This document shows positions 50,023 through 59,160 of a stretch of 64,000 nucleotides of DNA, in pieces. Below the pieces are notes generated by a model. That model was not told the DNA's origin, did not search any database, and saw only the letters and a program-made list of their open reading frames with translations. The DNA comes from Bradyrhizobium sp. Ash2021 (GTDB taxonomy: Bacteria > Pseudomonadota > Alphaproteobacteria > Rhizobiales > Xanthobacteraceae), in the NCBI RefSeq assembly GCF_031202265.1, contig NZ_CP100604.1, positions 4,880,501-4,944,500 on the forward strand, read 5' to 3'. Each line of letters opens with the position of its first letter. Position 1 is the stretch's first letter. The position numbers and the translations under genes are program-made.

Positions 50023-50997
50023 CTATTCGAGCAAATGGCTCTGCAGGTTCTGCAGGCACTCGATTGCCGAAGCGTCAGACAAAACGTCTGAAGCGAGACT
50101 GCAAATTAAAATAATAAGTCTTCCTGCGTCTGTCTCAGATCCTGGTGACCATACCTCAAAGGTTTTGCTACCCACTGGTGTTCGACACTGGACGTTGACC
50201 GTGATTCCGTCGAAGCCTAGAGTCTGTTCAATTTTGAAAGGCACCCGCAACATAGCGTCCAGTTCGGTCCAAAACCGGGATGCGCGATCGGGCGAGACGA
50301 TAGCCTTATGAGTGAACCGGCCCTCAAAGGTGCTCTTAGCACCAGTCAATTCCACGGTAGTGCCATCGCGGCCAGCTACCACGCGCAGCAGGGCTTTAGG
50401 ATCAAATGAAGGATGAAATCGCGCTTCTGCAATTCGGGGCGTTTCCTGCCGATCTAGACGCCGTAGGCCAACCGATTGTCCCGCGGCTTTGGTTGCCAAG
50501 AATTTCCTCAATGGGACGGGAGCGCCTTCTTGAGGAGGGAGAGGAGCGTATTCGTCTCCGACTGCCTGAACCAGGATACGCATCCCATCGGACCAGCCCA
50601 ATAGTTCGATCATTGTCCGTGGGTCGAGCCTGTTGTCTTGCGCCCACCCTTCGAAAAGGTCACCTAGCGAAATCAACTCCGCTCCTAAAAGAGTATCGAG
50701 TAGTGGCGCAGGAGGTATAGCGTAAAAATTGCGGATTGCTTCTGCTTCGGAGCCGCTTATCGCTCGGCTAAGCGGCTTTCTCTCCCGAACATTGCCCCGA
50801 ATGTCAGATGCTAAGCGGCTCTCACGCCGGCTTTTCTCTGCCTCGACTTCTGATTTACATGCCTCAAGCGAGTCATGCATTTTTTTTTGAAGACGGGATT
50901 GGTCGCTGTCATCGGCGTATCGGAATTCGGCCAGGGCAGCCGCGTACCTTCTTACACAGTGTAAAATGTAGTGATCCGGACTCGAAGCGTCGGCCAT
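50023..50997 (-). CDS. Large hypothetical protein (about 324 aa), 5' end at an IS3 boundary
   Basis: I start this at MADASSPDHYILHCVRRYAAALAEF. Only two bases separate this ATG from the IS3 left end, so the natural start may lie further upstream and be lost. There is a helical, charged N-terminal third (KKMHDSLEACKSEVEAEKSRRESR), then PPAPLLDTLLGAELISLGDLFEGWAQDNRLDP. A C-terminal beta-rich part follows (TVELTGAKSTFEGRFTHKAIVSPDRASRFWTELDAMLRVPFKIEQTLGF). I recognise no family. It lies beside the CD-NTase/SLATT relics and could belong to the same cargo. Confidence 0.5.
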   Translation of the reverse strand: MADASSPDHYILHCVRRYAAALAEFRYADDSDQSRLQKKMHDSLEACKSEVEAEKSRRESRLASDIRGNVRERKPLSRAISGSEAEAIRNFYAIPPAPLLDTLLGAELISLGDLFEGWAQDNRLDPRTMIELLGWSDGMRILVQAVGDEYAPLPPQEGAPVPLRKFLATKAAGQSVGLRRLDRQETPRIAEARFHPSFDPKALLRVVAGRDGTTVELTGAKSTFEGRFTHKAIVSPDRASRFWTELDAMLRVPFKIEQTLGFDGITVNVQCRTPVGSKTFEVWSPGSETDAGRLIILICSLASDVLSDASAIECLQNLQSHLLE

Positions 50998-50998
50998 C

Positions 50999-51442
50999 TG
51001 AGCTGGCCCCGGTTGTCTGAACAAAAATTCCGCGTCGATAAGTGGAGCCTCTGCCGAGGTTAGGCCGCCGCGCGGAGCGGCGGAAGATCGAAGTAGGCTT
51101 GATCCGGGGTCATGTCGTCAAGACTCGAATGAGGACGTCGGCCGTTGTAAAAGTCGAGATACCGGCCGATCGAATGTCGCGCCTCGCCGACGGTTTCGTA
51201 GGCTCGCAGATAGACCTCCTCGTATTTGACGCTGCGCCACAGCCGTTCGACGAACACATTGTCCCGCCAGGCCCCTTTGCCATCCATGCTGATGGCGATG
51301 CCATTGCTGGCGAGCAGGCCGGTGAACGCCGCGCCGGTGAACTGAGAGCCCTGATCGGTGTTGAAGATGTCCGGCTTGCCGTGGCGAGCCAAGGCATCTT
51401 CCAGGGTCTCGACGCAGAAGGCCGCCTCCATCGTGATCGACA
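50999..51442 (-). mobile_element. IS3-family element, left-end fragment
   Basis: The sequence matches 33586-34029 of the complete IS3 copy from the terminal TGAGCTGG inward and then stops. It contains the 3' half of orfB. No right end is present. It fuses to the SLATT gene. Confidence 0.85.
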
Positions 51443-51972
51443 AACTTAGCTTCACCCGCGACGATGCCGGCCTTCGCCTTCCTGTAGGCCCAGCTCGGAA
51501 TTTGCGGGCTGTTGCTGTTGAGTTCGTTCTTGCGCTCTACCAGCTCCTTGAGTTGCGAGGTCAGGACAAAGTCGGATGCCTCCTGCCAACAATCGACTGA
51601 CCAGAAGAGACGGGCATTGTTGTTGAGCTTATCGAAGCCGTGAGCGGCGCTGAGGTGCGCGCTTTCCTTGTCGTTCGGATTGAGGAAGGTAGTGATGCCG
51701 GAGAGAATTGCGACTGCAACTGACAGCAGCCCGGCCGCGACTTTTACAGCAGGGTAGATCTCGGCGTATTGCGAAAACGTCGTTGCGCCGACCAGGCCGG
51801 AAATAATCACCACCGGTAGACCAAGCCACAAGTTTCGGCGCGACCAACCGTTGGACGCGACGTGGTGGCCCTTCATCGAATAGAGGGTACTCTCCTCAAG
51901 GCGCTTTGCCTCGCGGATGATCTCTTCCAGGGCTTTTGAGGCGGGCCGCTCGCCGGTTGTGATCTCAGCCAT
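51118..51972 (-). pseudogene. SLATT-domain membrane protein fused out of frame into the IS3 fragment
   Basis: I start this at MAEITTGERPASKALEEIIREAKRLEESTLYSMKGHHVAS. Two membrane helices follow (NLWLGLPVVIISGLVGATTFS and VKVAAGLLSVAVAILSGITTFLNP), then AAHGFDKLNNNARLFWSVDC and a helical tail KELVERKNELNSNSPQIPSWAYRKAK. This is the layout of SLATT proteins, two-helix effectors associated with SMODS/CD-NTases and SLOG proteins in antiphage systems. The real protein ends at about 51446, and the rest is IS3 sequence in the wrong frame. Only the extreme C-terminus seems lost, so partial function cannot be excluded. The start overlaps the end of the CD-NTase gene. Confidence 0.65.
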
Positions 51973-52663
51973 AGGCAGGGAAGTGGTAGGGCATGAGTTT
52001 CCGCCAGTTTTCGACCGCGCCTCGGATTTCTCCACGGTTCGCCATTATCTCAGCGTTCACGGCAATGCCGTAGGCGCTCTCGAACCGCTTGGTAGCGTCA
52101 TCCACGGTTCCTTGAGTGATGTAGCGACCGATGTCGTCGCCGTACCCCGCCGGGTCCTTGTTCTGCGTCCTGACCGCGCTCCGGGCCTTGTCGAAGAAGA
52201 AGCGGACGCCGGACGGGAAGTCGTCGATCCTGACACCGTGAAAAATCTCTAGCGCCAGCACCTCGATGTGAAATGACCTGAAGAAGCTGCCATGGGCCTT
52301 GTTCCAAGACTTGATCATCTTAATTACGGGGACGAACTGGCTGTTGTGAGCCTTGTTGGCGTCGGTGCTGATTTCAACGTGTCGCTTCGGGTTGGTGGAC
52401 AGCCAAGAATTATTTATCGAATTGGCGATGAGGTAACCGCCTCCGGTGCGGTTAAAGCGGCGCGGCCGCGCAAGGATGCGAAACAATTTCGCTTCCTCTA
52501 TAGAGGTTGTTTCGGGTGTTTCGAACGTGTTTCGGGACTGTTTTCTCCTGTTCCGACGTGTTTTCCCGTTGTTCCATGCGGGTACGAGATTGGCTGTTTT
52601 TGGGCTGTTTTCGAGTACGCAAAAATGGTCAGAAAACAGCATTCGCCTCAACCGATCAACCAT
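51965..52663 (-). pseudogene. CD-NTase (SMODS-like) C-terminal domain, catalytic half missing
   Basis: From about 52460 the frame reads FNRTGGGYLIANSINNSWLSTNPKRHVEISTDANKAHNSQFVPVIKMIKSWNKAH. HIEVLALEIFHGVRIDDFPSGVRFFFDKA and a helical end follow. This is the second (OAS/SMODS C-terminal) domain of bacterial cGAS/DncV-like nucleotidyltransferases, with the N-P-x-x-H and K-x-x-K-x-W-N motifs. The catalytic G-S/D-x-D domain, about 130 residues, is absent. Upstream sequence (MVDRLRRMLFSDHFC...) is unrelated. It overlaps the SLATT start by 8 bases, so these were an operon. Inactive as it stands. Confidence 0.65.
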
Positions 52664-53895
52664 TGCATATCACCTTCGTAGGCAATCAGGTTGGCGGACG
52701 CCAGCTCGCGTCGGAACGTGTTCATGAGAGTTCGCGCGCTCTTCGGCTTCCCCTTAAGATCGATCAATCCCTGCGCATTGCACTCCGATGCCCAATGGTC
52801 GCGATGCACGGGCCGCCTATTACCTGAAGGGTTCTTGGCTTGGTCGGAGGTCAGCACGGCGATCAGTGCGTCCAGCGCCCTTTGAGTACGCGGGGAGACT
52901 TTGCCGGAGCGAATTGCCTCGGCCGTTTCGTGTTCCCATCGATCATTCACCAACGCCACCTTGGCGTCCTGAAAGTCGGCGCGGGTCGACGGGGTGCGCT
53001 CGCGGGCTTTTCTGAACGACAACGTGAACGAAACGTCAGTATCGCGGCGCTTTGCCGACTGGAGATGAATGACGGTGTCCAGCTGCCATTCGCGGGTCTT
53101 AGTGCCGTAGCCCTTGGTCTCATCATGCCCGGTGTGGTGGACCCAGATTTGTCCGATCGCCTTGGCGGTGAGGGCTAATACCAGCGGCATGGTCTGCGTC
53201 CACGACAGCTCCTCTTTCATATCCCCGACGGTAAGGGACATGATGTTATCGAAGATGACTAGCTCGACCCCTAGTTGCTCGATCTGTTTGATTATCCAAG
53301 CTTGGCCGACCGGCGAGTTAAGTGGCTGAAAGCCCGGGACATCCTCACGGCTAAGCCCATAGAAGTTGGACACGTCGTGACCGTGCCGATCGGCTTCGGA
53401 GAGGAGCCGTTGCCTCAACAGGCGGCGGGACATCTCGCCGTCGATATAGAGCACCTTGGCGGCGCGGCCGGCTTTCCAGTGCAGAAATGATTTTCCTGCA
53501 GCGACATGCTGGCCTAATGCGATCGCCAAATTGCTCTTGCCGAGTCCCGTGGCGGCCGACAACAGAACGCGGCTGGTGGTCGATATCCAAGAACCCAGAA
53601 GGAGATCTGGCTCCGGCAAATCACGCTTGCGCCAACCGTCGACTGTGAGCGGCAACGCATCAGGCAGCTCGACATCGACCTGTTCAGGGCGGGCCCTGGT
53701 CTCAACCAGCCGGCAGTCTTTCATGCCTTCCACCGGCCGCGGCTCCCCAGTGTGGCGCCAGCGATCGCGGGGATCTGCGAGCTCAAACCTGCGGACCATC
53801 TCATCACATTGTAGCGCGGCTACGCGCTCGTATTCCTCGCGCTTAGCTTCATCAGTGAGGACATCCTCCTCTTCGATGTCTGGGGGCATCAGCAT
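52648..53895 (-). CDS. RepA-like AAA_25 ATPase (element replication)
   Basis: The protein has 415 residues. An N-terminal linker is followed by a RecA-type hexameric ATPase core: LLGSWISTTSRVLLSAATGLGKSNLAIALGQHVAAGKSFLHW (Walker A), AKVLYIDGEMSRRLLRQRL, Walker B LGVELVIFDNIMSL, and IGQIWVHHTGHDETKGYGTKTREWQLDTVIHL (motif 3, H-H-T-G-H). This is the family of plasmid RSF1010-type RepA and island-encoded RepA-like helicases. The C-terminal part resembles a DNA-binding tail (TQRALDALIAVLTS). With the HTH protein and iterons just upstream, it is likely to replicate the excised element. Confidence 0.8.
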   Translation of the reverse strand: MLMPPDIEEEDVLTDEAKREEYERVAALQCDEMVRRFELADPRDRWRHTGEPRPVEGMKDCRLVETRARPEQVDVELPDALPLTVDGWRKRDLPEPDLLLGSWISTTSRVLLSAATGLGKSNLAIALGQHVAAGKSFLHWKAGRAAKVLYIDGEMSRRLLRQRLLSEADRHGHDVSNFYGLSREDVPGFQPLNSPVGQAWIIKQIEQLGVELVIFDNIMSLTVGDMKEELSWTQTMPLVLALTAKAIGQIWVHHTGHDETKGYGTKTREWQLDTVIHLQSAKRRDTDVSFTLSFRKARERTPSTRADFQDAKVALVNDRWEHETAEAIRSGKVSPRTQRALDALIAVLTSDQAKNPSGNRRPVHRDHWASECNAQGLIDLKGKPKSARTLMNTFRRELASANLIAYEGDMQWLIG

Positions 53896-54051
53896 GTTCT
53901 AAACGCTAGCGCGAGCTTTCCTCGACGGCGCCGACTCGATCGCGTCGACTGGCGTCCTATTTGAAGAGTGAGACCGGACCAGCCGGTGGCGAACAACATT
54001 CGGGTTTGCGTCGCTGGCTTGATTGCCAAGCGCATTGGTGCCGGTTGCGTG

Positions 54052-54297
54052 TTATGCGGCGCTCCCGCGGCGCTTGGCTTCCTCGGCAAGCCGGCGCTGC
54101 ACATAAGCCTCAATGCTGCGCCACAGGATCTTCCGCGAGCCGCCCTCGCGGTAGCTCTCCAGCTCGCCTGAATTCAGAAGCTGGTAGATTTTCTCGCGCC
54201 CAATCTTCAGCGCGACCATGGTCTCGTTCACGCTCGCAACAATCGGGCGCCCCTCGCTAAGACCTGGGCTGATTGCCTCTGCTCGACTTGTTGACAT
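54052..54297 (-). CDS. AlpA/Xis-like helix-turn-helix protein
   Basis: The protein has 81 residues. VASVNETMVALKIGREKIYQLLNSGELESYREGGSRKILWRSIEAYVQRRLAEEAKRRG is the excisionase-type winged HTH (HTH_17): V-x-x-A-x-x-x-L-x-x-x-R-x-x-I-Y-x-L-x-x-x-G-x-L...R. AAAGGAA precedes the ATG. It lies between the iteron array (upstream) and repA (downstream). Likely roles are excisionase for the P4-type integrase, or activator of repA at the iterons. Confidence 0.82.
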   Translation of the reverse strand: MSTSRAEAISPGLSEGRPIVASVNETMVALKIGREKIYQLLNSGELESYREGGSRKILWRSIEAYVQRRLAEEAKRRGSAA

Positions 54298-54416
54298 CGG
54301 CTGCGTTCCTTTTGTTCTGGCCTATTCGCAGGAACAGCAAAGAACGGTCGTCTGTAAACTCGTCGCGCGCGACAAATAAAAGGAAGTTGTGGAAAACATC
54401 AATACAGCATTGACTT

Positions 54417-54626
54417 CCCCACTGATGGGGAAGCAGTGCCCCATTGGTGGAGAACCAGTTCCCCATTGATGAGGAAGCAGTGCCCCATTGATGGAGAACC
54501 AGTTCCCCATTGATGGGGAAGCAGTGCCCCATTGATGGAGAACCAGTTCCCCATTGATGGGGAAGCAGTGCCCCATTGATGGAGAACCCATCCCCCATCG
54601 GTGGAGAACCAGTCCTCCACCGGTAG
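54417..54626. repeat. 22-bp iteron array, nine full units plus the start of a tenth
   Basis: Tandem units of exactly 22 bp start at 54417 and each begins CCCCATTGATGG or a close variant. Two types alternate, one ending GGAAGCAGTG (A) and one ending AGAACCAGTT (B): A-B-A-B-A-B-A then two B variants. The tenth unit is cut by IS256 copy 2 after 12 bases and resumes past the IS (AGAAC at 56052). The array precedes an HTH gene and repA, so an origin or partition site is likely. Confidence 0.85.
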
Positions 54627-56043
54627 GAGCTATCGCCAATTTTTGGTGACGGCCGGGCCGGTCAGGCGGCGGCGGTTATGGGCTGACGGTCAGCGGGTTT
54701 AGCGATGACCTCGATCCCGTTGTTGAATGTCACACCGAGAACGAGTTTTGGCAACTGGTTGTGGCCATCGAGACGACGCCAGCTTTTCTGCGCGGCCTCG
54801 AGCAGCTTGAAGACCATCGCGAGCGCCGTCCTGTTGGACAGGCATCCCTTCGATCGGATCGTGCGGTGGCGCACGGTAGCGAAGGTGCTTTCAATGGGAT
54901 TGGTCGTTCGCAGGTGTTTCCAGTGCTCGGCCGGGAAGTCGTAGAACGCCAGTAGCGTGTCCCGATCCTTGCCCAGGCAGTCGGCCGCCTTCTCGTATTT
55001 GGGCGTGTAGCTCGCGATGAAGGCGTCGAACGCCAGCTCGGCGGCGGCCTTGGTTTCGGCCATCCAGATCTCCTGCAACGCGCGTTTGGCCTTCGGCTGC
55101 TGGCTCTTCGGCAACTTGGCGAGTACGTTCGCGGTCTTGTGCACCCAGCAGCGCTGCTCGCGCGTTTTCGGCCAGACCTCACCGGCGGCCTTCCAGAACC
55201 CGAGCGCGCCATCGGCGATGGTAAGCCGCGGCGGCACGTCGAGCCCGCGCCGCTTCAGATCGAGCAGCAGATCGCGCCAGTCCTGCGCGCTCTCGCGGGC
55301 GCCATCGGTGAAGCCGACCAGTTCCTTGCGGCCTTCCGGCGTCGCGCCGATCAGCACCAGGATGCACTGCTTTTCGTCTTCGAGGCGTGCCTGGAGATGG
55401 ATGCCATCGGCCCAGATGTAGACGTAACGTTTCGCCGACAGATCGCGCCTCTGCCACGCGGTGTGTTCGTCAAGCCAGCCGTCCTTCAGGCGGCCGATGG
55501 CGGATGCCGACAATCCGGCAGCATCCTTGCCGAGCAGTGCTGCCAGCGCCTCGGAGAAGTCGCCGGTCGAGATACCCTTCAGGTAAAGGATCGGCAGCAG
55601 CGTCTCGATCGATTTAGAGCGGCGCATATAGGGCGGCAGGATCGAGGGCGAGAACCGGATGCGGTCGGGGTCGGTAGCGTCCGCCTCGCGATCGCGCACA
55701 CGCGGCTGGCGGACGGCGACCGGACCGATACCGGTCATCACCTCGCGCTCCGGCAGGTGACCGTGGCGCACGACCCGCTGGTGGCCGTCTGCGGTCTTCA
55801 AATCGGCATGCTTGCCGAGAAAGTCCGCGACCTCGGCCTCGACCGCCTGGGCCAACAGAACACGTGCCCCAGTACGCAAGATTTCCGTGAGTTGATCGTC
55901 GACGTTTGCTGGCTGAATCAGCTTGATGATGTTATCGTTGGACACGGCATATCGCTCCTTCGGTGGAGAAGTGGAGGCGTCAAGCACCCCCACGATATGC
56001 CGCCTTTCCGATTCCCGCCGTCACCAACTTTCAGCGATAGCTC
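54627..56043 (-). mobile_element. IS256-family element, copy 2, complete with 8-bp target duplication
   Basis: The element is 1417 bp, the same length as copy 1. Inverted repeats at 54627-54653 and 56017-56043 start GAGCTATCGC and lead to TTGGTGACGGC. The direct repeat ACCGGTAG flanks it at 54619-54626 and 56044-56051. The insertion is inside the tenth iteron. Confidence 0.92.
54662..55945 (-). CDS. IS256-family transposase, second variant
   Basis: About 427 residues from the GTG at 55945, with AAGGAG upstream as in copy 1. The catalytic residues are intact (WADGIHLQARLE, TIADGALGFWKA, TTNPIESTFATVRHRT). It differs from copy 1 at many residues (for example NDNIIKLIQPANVDDQL instead of KDTVVKLIQPGTFSDQL), so the two arrived separately and are not a recent duplication. 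Confidence 0.95.
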   Translation of the reverse strand: MSNDNIIKLIQPANVDDQLTEILRTGARVLLAQAVEAEVADFLGKHADLKTADGHQRVVRHGHLPEREVMTGIGPVAVRQPRVRDREADATDPDRIRFSPSILPPYMRRSKSIETLLPILYLKGISTGDFSEALAALLGKDAAGLSASAIGRLKDGWLDEHTAWQRRDLSAKRYVYIWADGIHLQARLEDEKQCILVLIGATPEGRKELVGFTDGARESAQDWRDLLLDLKRRGLDVPPRLTIADGALGFWKAAGEVWPKTREQRCWVHKTANVLAKLPKSQQPKAKRALQEIWMAETKAAAELAFDAFIASYTPKYEKAADCLGKDRDTLLAFYDFPAEHWKHLRTTNPIESTFATVRHRTIRSKGCLSNRTALAMVFKLLEAAQKSWRRLDGHNQLPKLVLGVTFNNGIEVIAKPADRQPITAAA

Positions 56044-56051
56044 ACCGGTAG

Positions 56052-56334
56052 AGAACTCACTCACTCACTCGCTAACACCACGCTTGGCGCTCAACGCGTG
56101 CTTGAGACGATGGTCACCGCATCGATGCTGGTTGACTGAGCTCACACTCTTACGCGTAGTACGTGCATCCGAGAATTGCGCCGTGGGGTTCACCACGGCC
56201 TCGCGCGGCTCCGGGACGAGGGCGGCGTGTGAGAAGCCCAACCGCCTCCTGGGCGGCGATGGGTCGCTCTGAACTTCGCGATGTTGTAGGAGTTCATCCA
56301 GCTCGTAGGATCTGGCCTTGGCGAGTCCGACCGC
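56052..56334. other. Stretch between the iteron/IS junction and the integrase end
   Basis: I see no gene. The first bases (AGAAC, then four CTCA repeats) continue the interrupted tenth iteron and a short CTCACTCACTCACTC run. The rest is non-coding as far as I can tell. Confidence 0.4.
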
Positions 56335-56574
56335 CTATCCAGCCCTGTTCTCAAAAGGAACGACATTCGCCTGGGACAGAAAGTCGGCCCAATCATGCAT
56401 CAGCGCACGTCGTTTCTCGAGCTTTTGGCCACGCTGATACGCTGCTGTGGTTTCCGACTTATACTTGTGAGCCAGGGCCGCCTCCCGCACACCGTCCGGG
56501 TAGTCTGTACATTCTTCGGCCCATGTAGCGAAGGTGGAGCGGAAGCCATGCACGGTGACGTGTCCGCAGCCTAG

Positions 56575-58006
56575 CATTACAGTTGCCGTTTTGCTTTGAA
56601 GTGGGCTCGCTGAGCGACCGCCTGATGAGCTCTACGCCAGAGTGACCATGCGATGATGTGTGCGGGTTGTATCCGCTTTCGCGCGAGCCTGACGGCAATG
56701 CGTCGGACTTCCTGGATCGACCATCGGATCAACGACGGCGTGGCTGTGGTTTGACCCTTGCCGTGGTTCGGCGTTTGGTTTTTTTTGGCGCCGGCGGATT
56801 GGCGCGATGGCGGATCACCGCCATCATGGCGAAGGCGAGCATCGCCATGGAAACGTGGCGATGCCAGCCGTGCCAGGATCTGCTCTCGTTGTGGTCGAGC
56901 CCGAACTCGTTCTTGGCGGTCTCGAAACTGTCCTCGATTGCCCACCGATGGCCTTCGACCCCCACCAGTGTTTCGATCGATGTTGCCGCTGGGCACCAGG
57001 TGGTGAAGAAGGCGAGATCGCCATCGGCGATACGACGACGGATCAGCAGACCGCGTGTCCAAAGGCCCGGATTTTCGTCGTTTGGTTCTCCGGCCAGGTC
57101 GGCCAATTCGAGATAGCACCAATCATGCAGCCGCGGTCCTTTGGTTCCGGCCCCTGCTGACAGGCGTTTCCAGTCGGACGCACGCCGCGTCAGGGCGATG
57201 TCGGCAGCCGTGCCGGCGACCGATCGACGCTTGCCCCAGGATCGAAATACATGCGCGCTGCTGACCCCCAGGACATAGCCTTTGCCTGCGCGACGCAGTT
57301 GCTGTTCAATGTCACCGACACCGTAGACCGTATCGCCTGCAACCCACTTGAACGGGACAGGCGCGGCTATGGCGCGTGCGATCATTCTCGTCGCAAGCTT
57401 TGGTTTGGTCGCAAAGCCGGTATCGGGGGGCACGTATGCGGCTTTCAGTCGATCTGGATCGTCGGTCCATTCCTTCGGAAGATACAGCGCGCGGTCGATG
57501 AAAGCATGACCGTGGCACGAAACGTAGGCCGCGAAGACGCCGATCTGGCAGTTCGTGATCTTGCCCGCCGAACCAGTGTACTGACGCGCCACGCCGCACG
57601 ACGCTTTGCCCTGTTTGAGAAAGCCGGTCTCATCGATCACGAGGACCGCGTCATCGTCCGCCAAATGCTCGATGACATAATCGCGGACGATATCGCGCAA
57701 GGCATCCGCATCCCAATCCCTGCGACCCAGGATCGCCTGTTGCCGCCATGGACCAGGATCGCCTGCGGCCTCAGCGCGCATCCAACCAGTCTTGCGTTGC
57801 TCATCTCCAAGCAGACCTTCCAGAAACAAGCCAGCATTCTTCGCAACACGCTCTTGCCCGAACAATGGACGTATCCGCTTCTTGATCTCCCGAAGCGACG
57901 CCGCCCACAACGCAAGCGTCTCTTCAATCGACGCTGTCCGCGTCCACGATGTTCGAATCATGGTTGCCCATGGATTCAGAAAACCTCACAAAAGGCAACT
58001 GTATTG
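56575..58006 (-). mobile_element. IS701-family element, complete, CTAG duplication
   Basis: The element is 1432 bp. Ends CATTACAGTTGCC (left) and CAATACAGTTGCC (right, read inward) are flanked by CTAG at 56571-56574 and 58007-58010. It interrupts the P4-type integrase gene in the catalytic domain. Confidence 0.88.
56729..57961 (-). CDS. IS701-family transposase
   Basis: The protein has 410 residues. N-terminal FGQERVAKNAGLFLEGLLGDEQRKTGWMRAEAAGDPGPWRQQAILGR, then the DDE residues: Asp in DAVLVIDETGFLKQGKAS, Asp in VAGDTVYGVGDIE, and Glu in HRWAIEDSFETAKNEFGLDHNESRSWHGWHRH. The C-terminal tail is Arg/Lys/Pro-rich. This is the DUF4338/IS701 'SRSO17' type layout. Intact. Confidence 0.92.
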   Translation of the reverse strand: MIRTSWTRTASIEETLALWAASLREIKKRIRPLFGQERVAKNAGLFLEGLLGDEQRKTGWMRAEAAGDPGPWRQQAILGRRDWDADALRDIVRDYVIEHLADDDAVLVIDETGFLKQGKASCGVARQYTGSAGKITNCQIGVFAAYVSCHGHAFIDRALYLPKEWTDDPDRLKAAYVPPDTGFATKPKLATRMIARAIAAPVPFKWVAGDTVYGVGDIEQQLRRAGKGYVLGVSSAHVFRSWGKRRSVAGTAADIALTRRASDWKRLSAGAGTKGPRLHDWCYLELADLAGEPNDENPGLWTRGLLIRRRIADGDLAFFTTWCPAATSIETLVGVEGHRWAIEDSFETAKNEFGLDHNESRSWHGWHRHVSMAMLAFAMMAVIRHRANPPAPKKTKRRTTARVKPQPRRR

Positions 58007-59160
58007 CTAGGCGGTCGAGCACCGCCAGCATCGCGTTTTCGGAGAACTGTCCGCCCTCAGGGTTGGTGAAGATCAAATCACTCTGGCGGCCATCGCGCAT
58101 TTGATCGATGATTTTCATCGCGTGATCCACCAGAGGGACGTGATGATCTTGATCCATTTTCATGCGCTCGCCGGGGATTTTCCAGATCGAGCTTGGCCTG
58201 TCGATCTCGGACCAACGCGCCTCGACGACCTCATTTGTGCGGCACGCGGTCAGGATAAGGAACCGCAACATCGCCGCGGCCGTACCTTCGGCTTCCGCAA
58301 GCCTGATTATGAATTTAGCAGCCTCGACATACGGCAACGCCGGATGATGGCGGACAACCCGTTTTGAACGCTTCGGGAGTTTCTCCCGTAGCTGTTTGGT
58401 AAGCTCGGCCGGATTCCGAAAATCCTTGTCGTCAACGTCGACATTCTTCGCAATGATCGTTTCGATGCGGCCGCGGACGCGGTTGGCTGTCTCCCGCTTC
58501 TCAAGCCAGATGGGTTTCAACAGATCATGGATGTGGCTTGGCTTGATCTCTGCGATCGTGTGCTTTCCGATGGTGGGATAGGCGTAGCGCTTGAGTGACG
58601 ACGGCCACTGGTCGCGATGTCTCTTGCTCCAACTGTTCCAGTGCTCGTTGATGTATGCCTCGGCGCATTGTTCGAACGTCGGCTGCACTGAGTTGATCTC
58701 GGCGGCCTTGAGCTCCTGCCGTGCCGCCCGACGTTCCTGCACGATGTCCACACCCGGCACGTTCCTGTCGCCCTTCACGCGCAGCCGCGCTGCATCCCGA
58801 CCGAGACGCGCTTCCTTGAGCGACACCTCTTTGAAGGATCCGAGGCCATGCCAGCGCTCTTTGCCGTGTTTCCAATATCGGTAGGACCAATTCTTGGATG
58901 TGGGCCCATTCACGATGAGATAGAGCCCATCGCCGTCGGCATATTTGCCGGACTTGGTTTCGCGTTCAACGTCAAGAGACTTAAGCCGTCCAGCCACATC
59001 ATTCTCCAGTAAAATCCGTCCTCCGAACCCACGGCCAAAAACCACGGTCAGCGAGCTGACTAGCGAGAACACCGGCGAACCGCGGAGTACAGCGTTTCCG
59101 ATGAACCTACTGATTTTGCTGTGAATTCCGAACGAGTGCGAACAAGGGAGAACAATATAC

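Larger units (their letters stand above)
56335..58994 (-). pseudogene. P4-type tyrosine integrase, interrupted by an IS701 element
   Basis: The gene begins near the GTG at 58994 (frame open to 59072): AGRLKSLDVERETKSGKYADGDGLYLIVNGPTSKNWSYRYWKHGKERWHGLGSF is the DUF4102 N-terminal domain of P4 integrases. The catalytic domain starts AEAEGTAAAMLRFLILTACRTNEVVEARWSEID (box I Arg). It breaks after AVLDRL, 40 bp past FSENAML. Removing 56575-58006 and one CTAG rejoins VLDRL to GCGHVTVHGFRSTFATWAEECTDYPDGVREAALAHKYKSETTAAYQRG, restoring box II H-x-x-R and the final Tyr. It sits about 170 bp from the tRNA-Ser 3' end, its probable target. Confidence 0.88.

Noticed and set aside
54417..54626. CRISPR array
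   Set aside because: The units are contiguous 22-mers with no unique spacers and no cas genes are nearby.
54257..54639. Repetitive frames such as NWFSINGALLPHQWG over the 22-bp array
   Set aside because: 22 is not a multiple of 3, so all three frames open together and give rotating peptides. This is a property of the repeat, not a gene.
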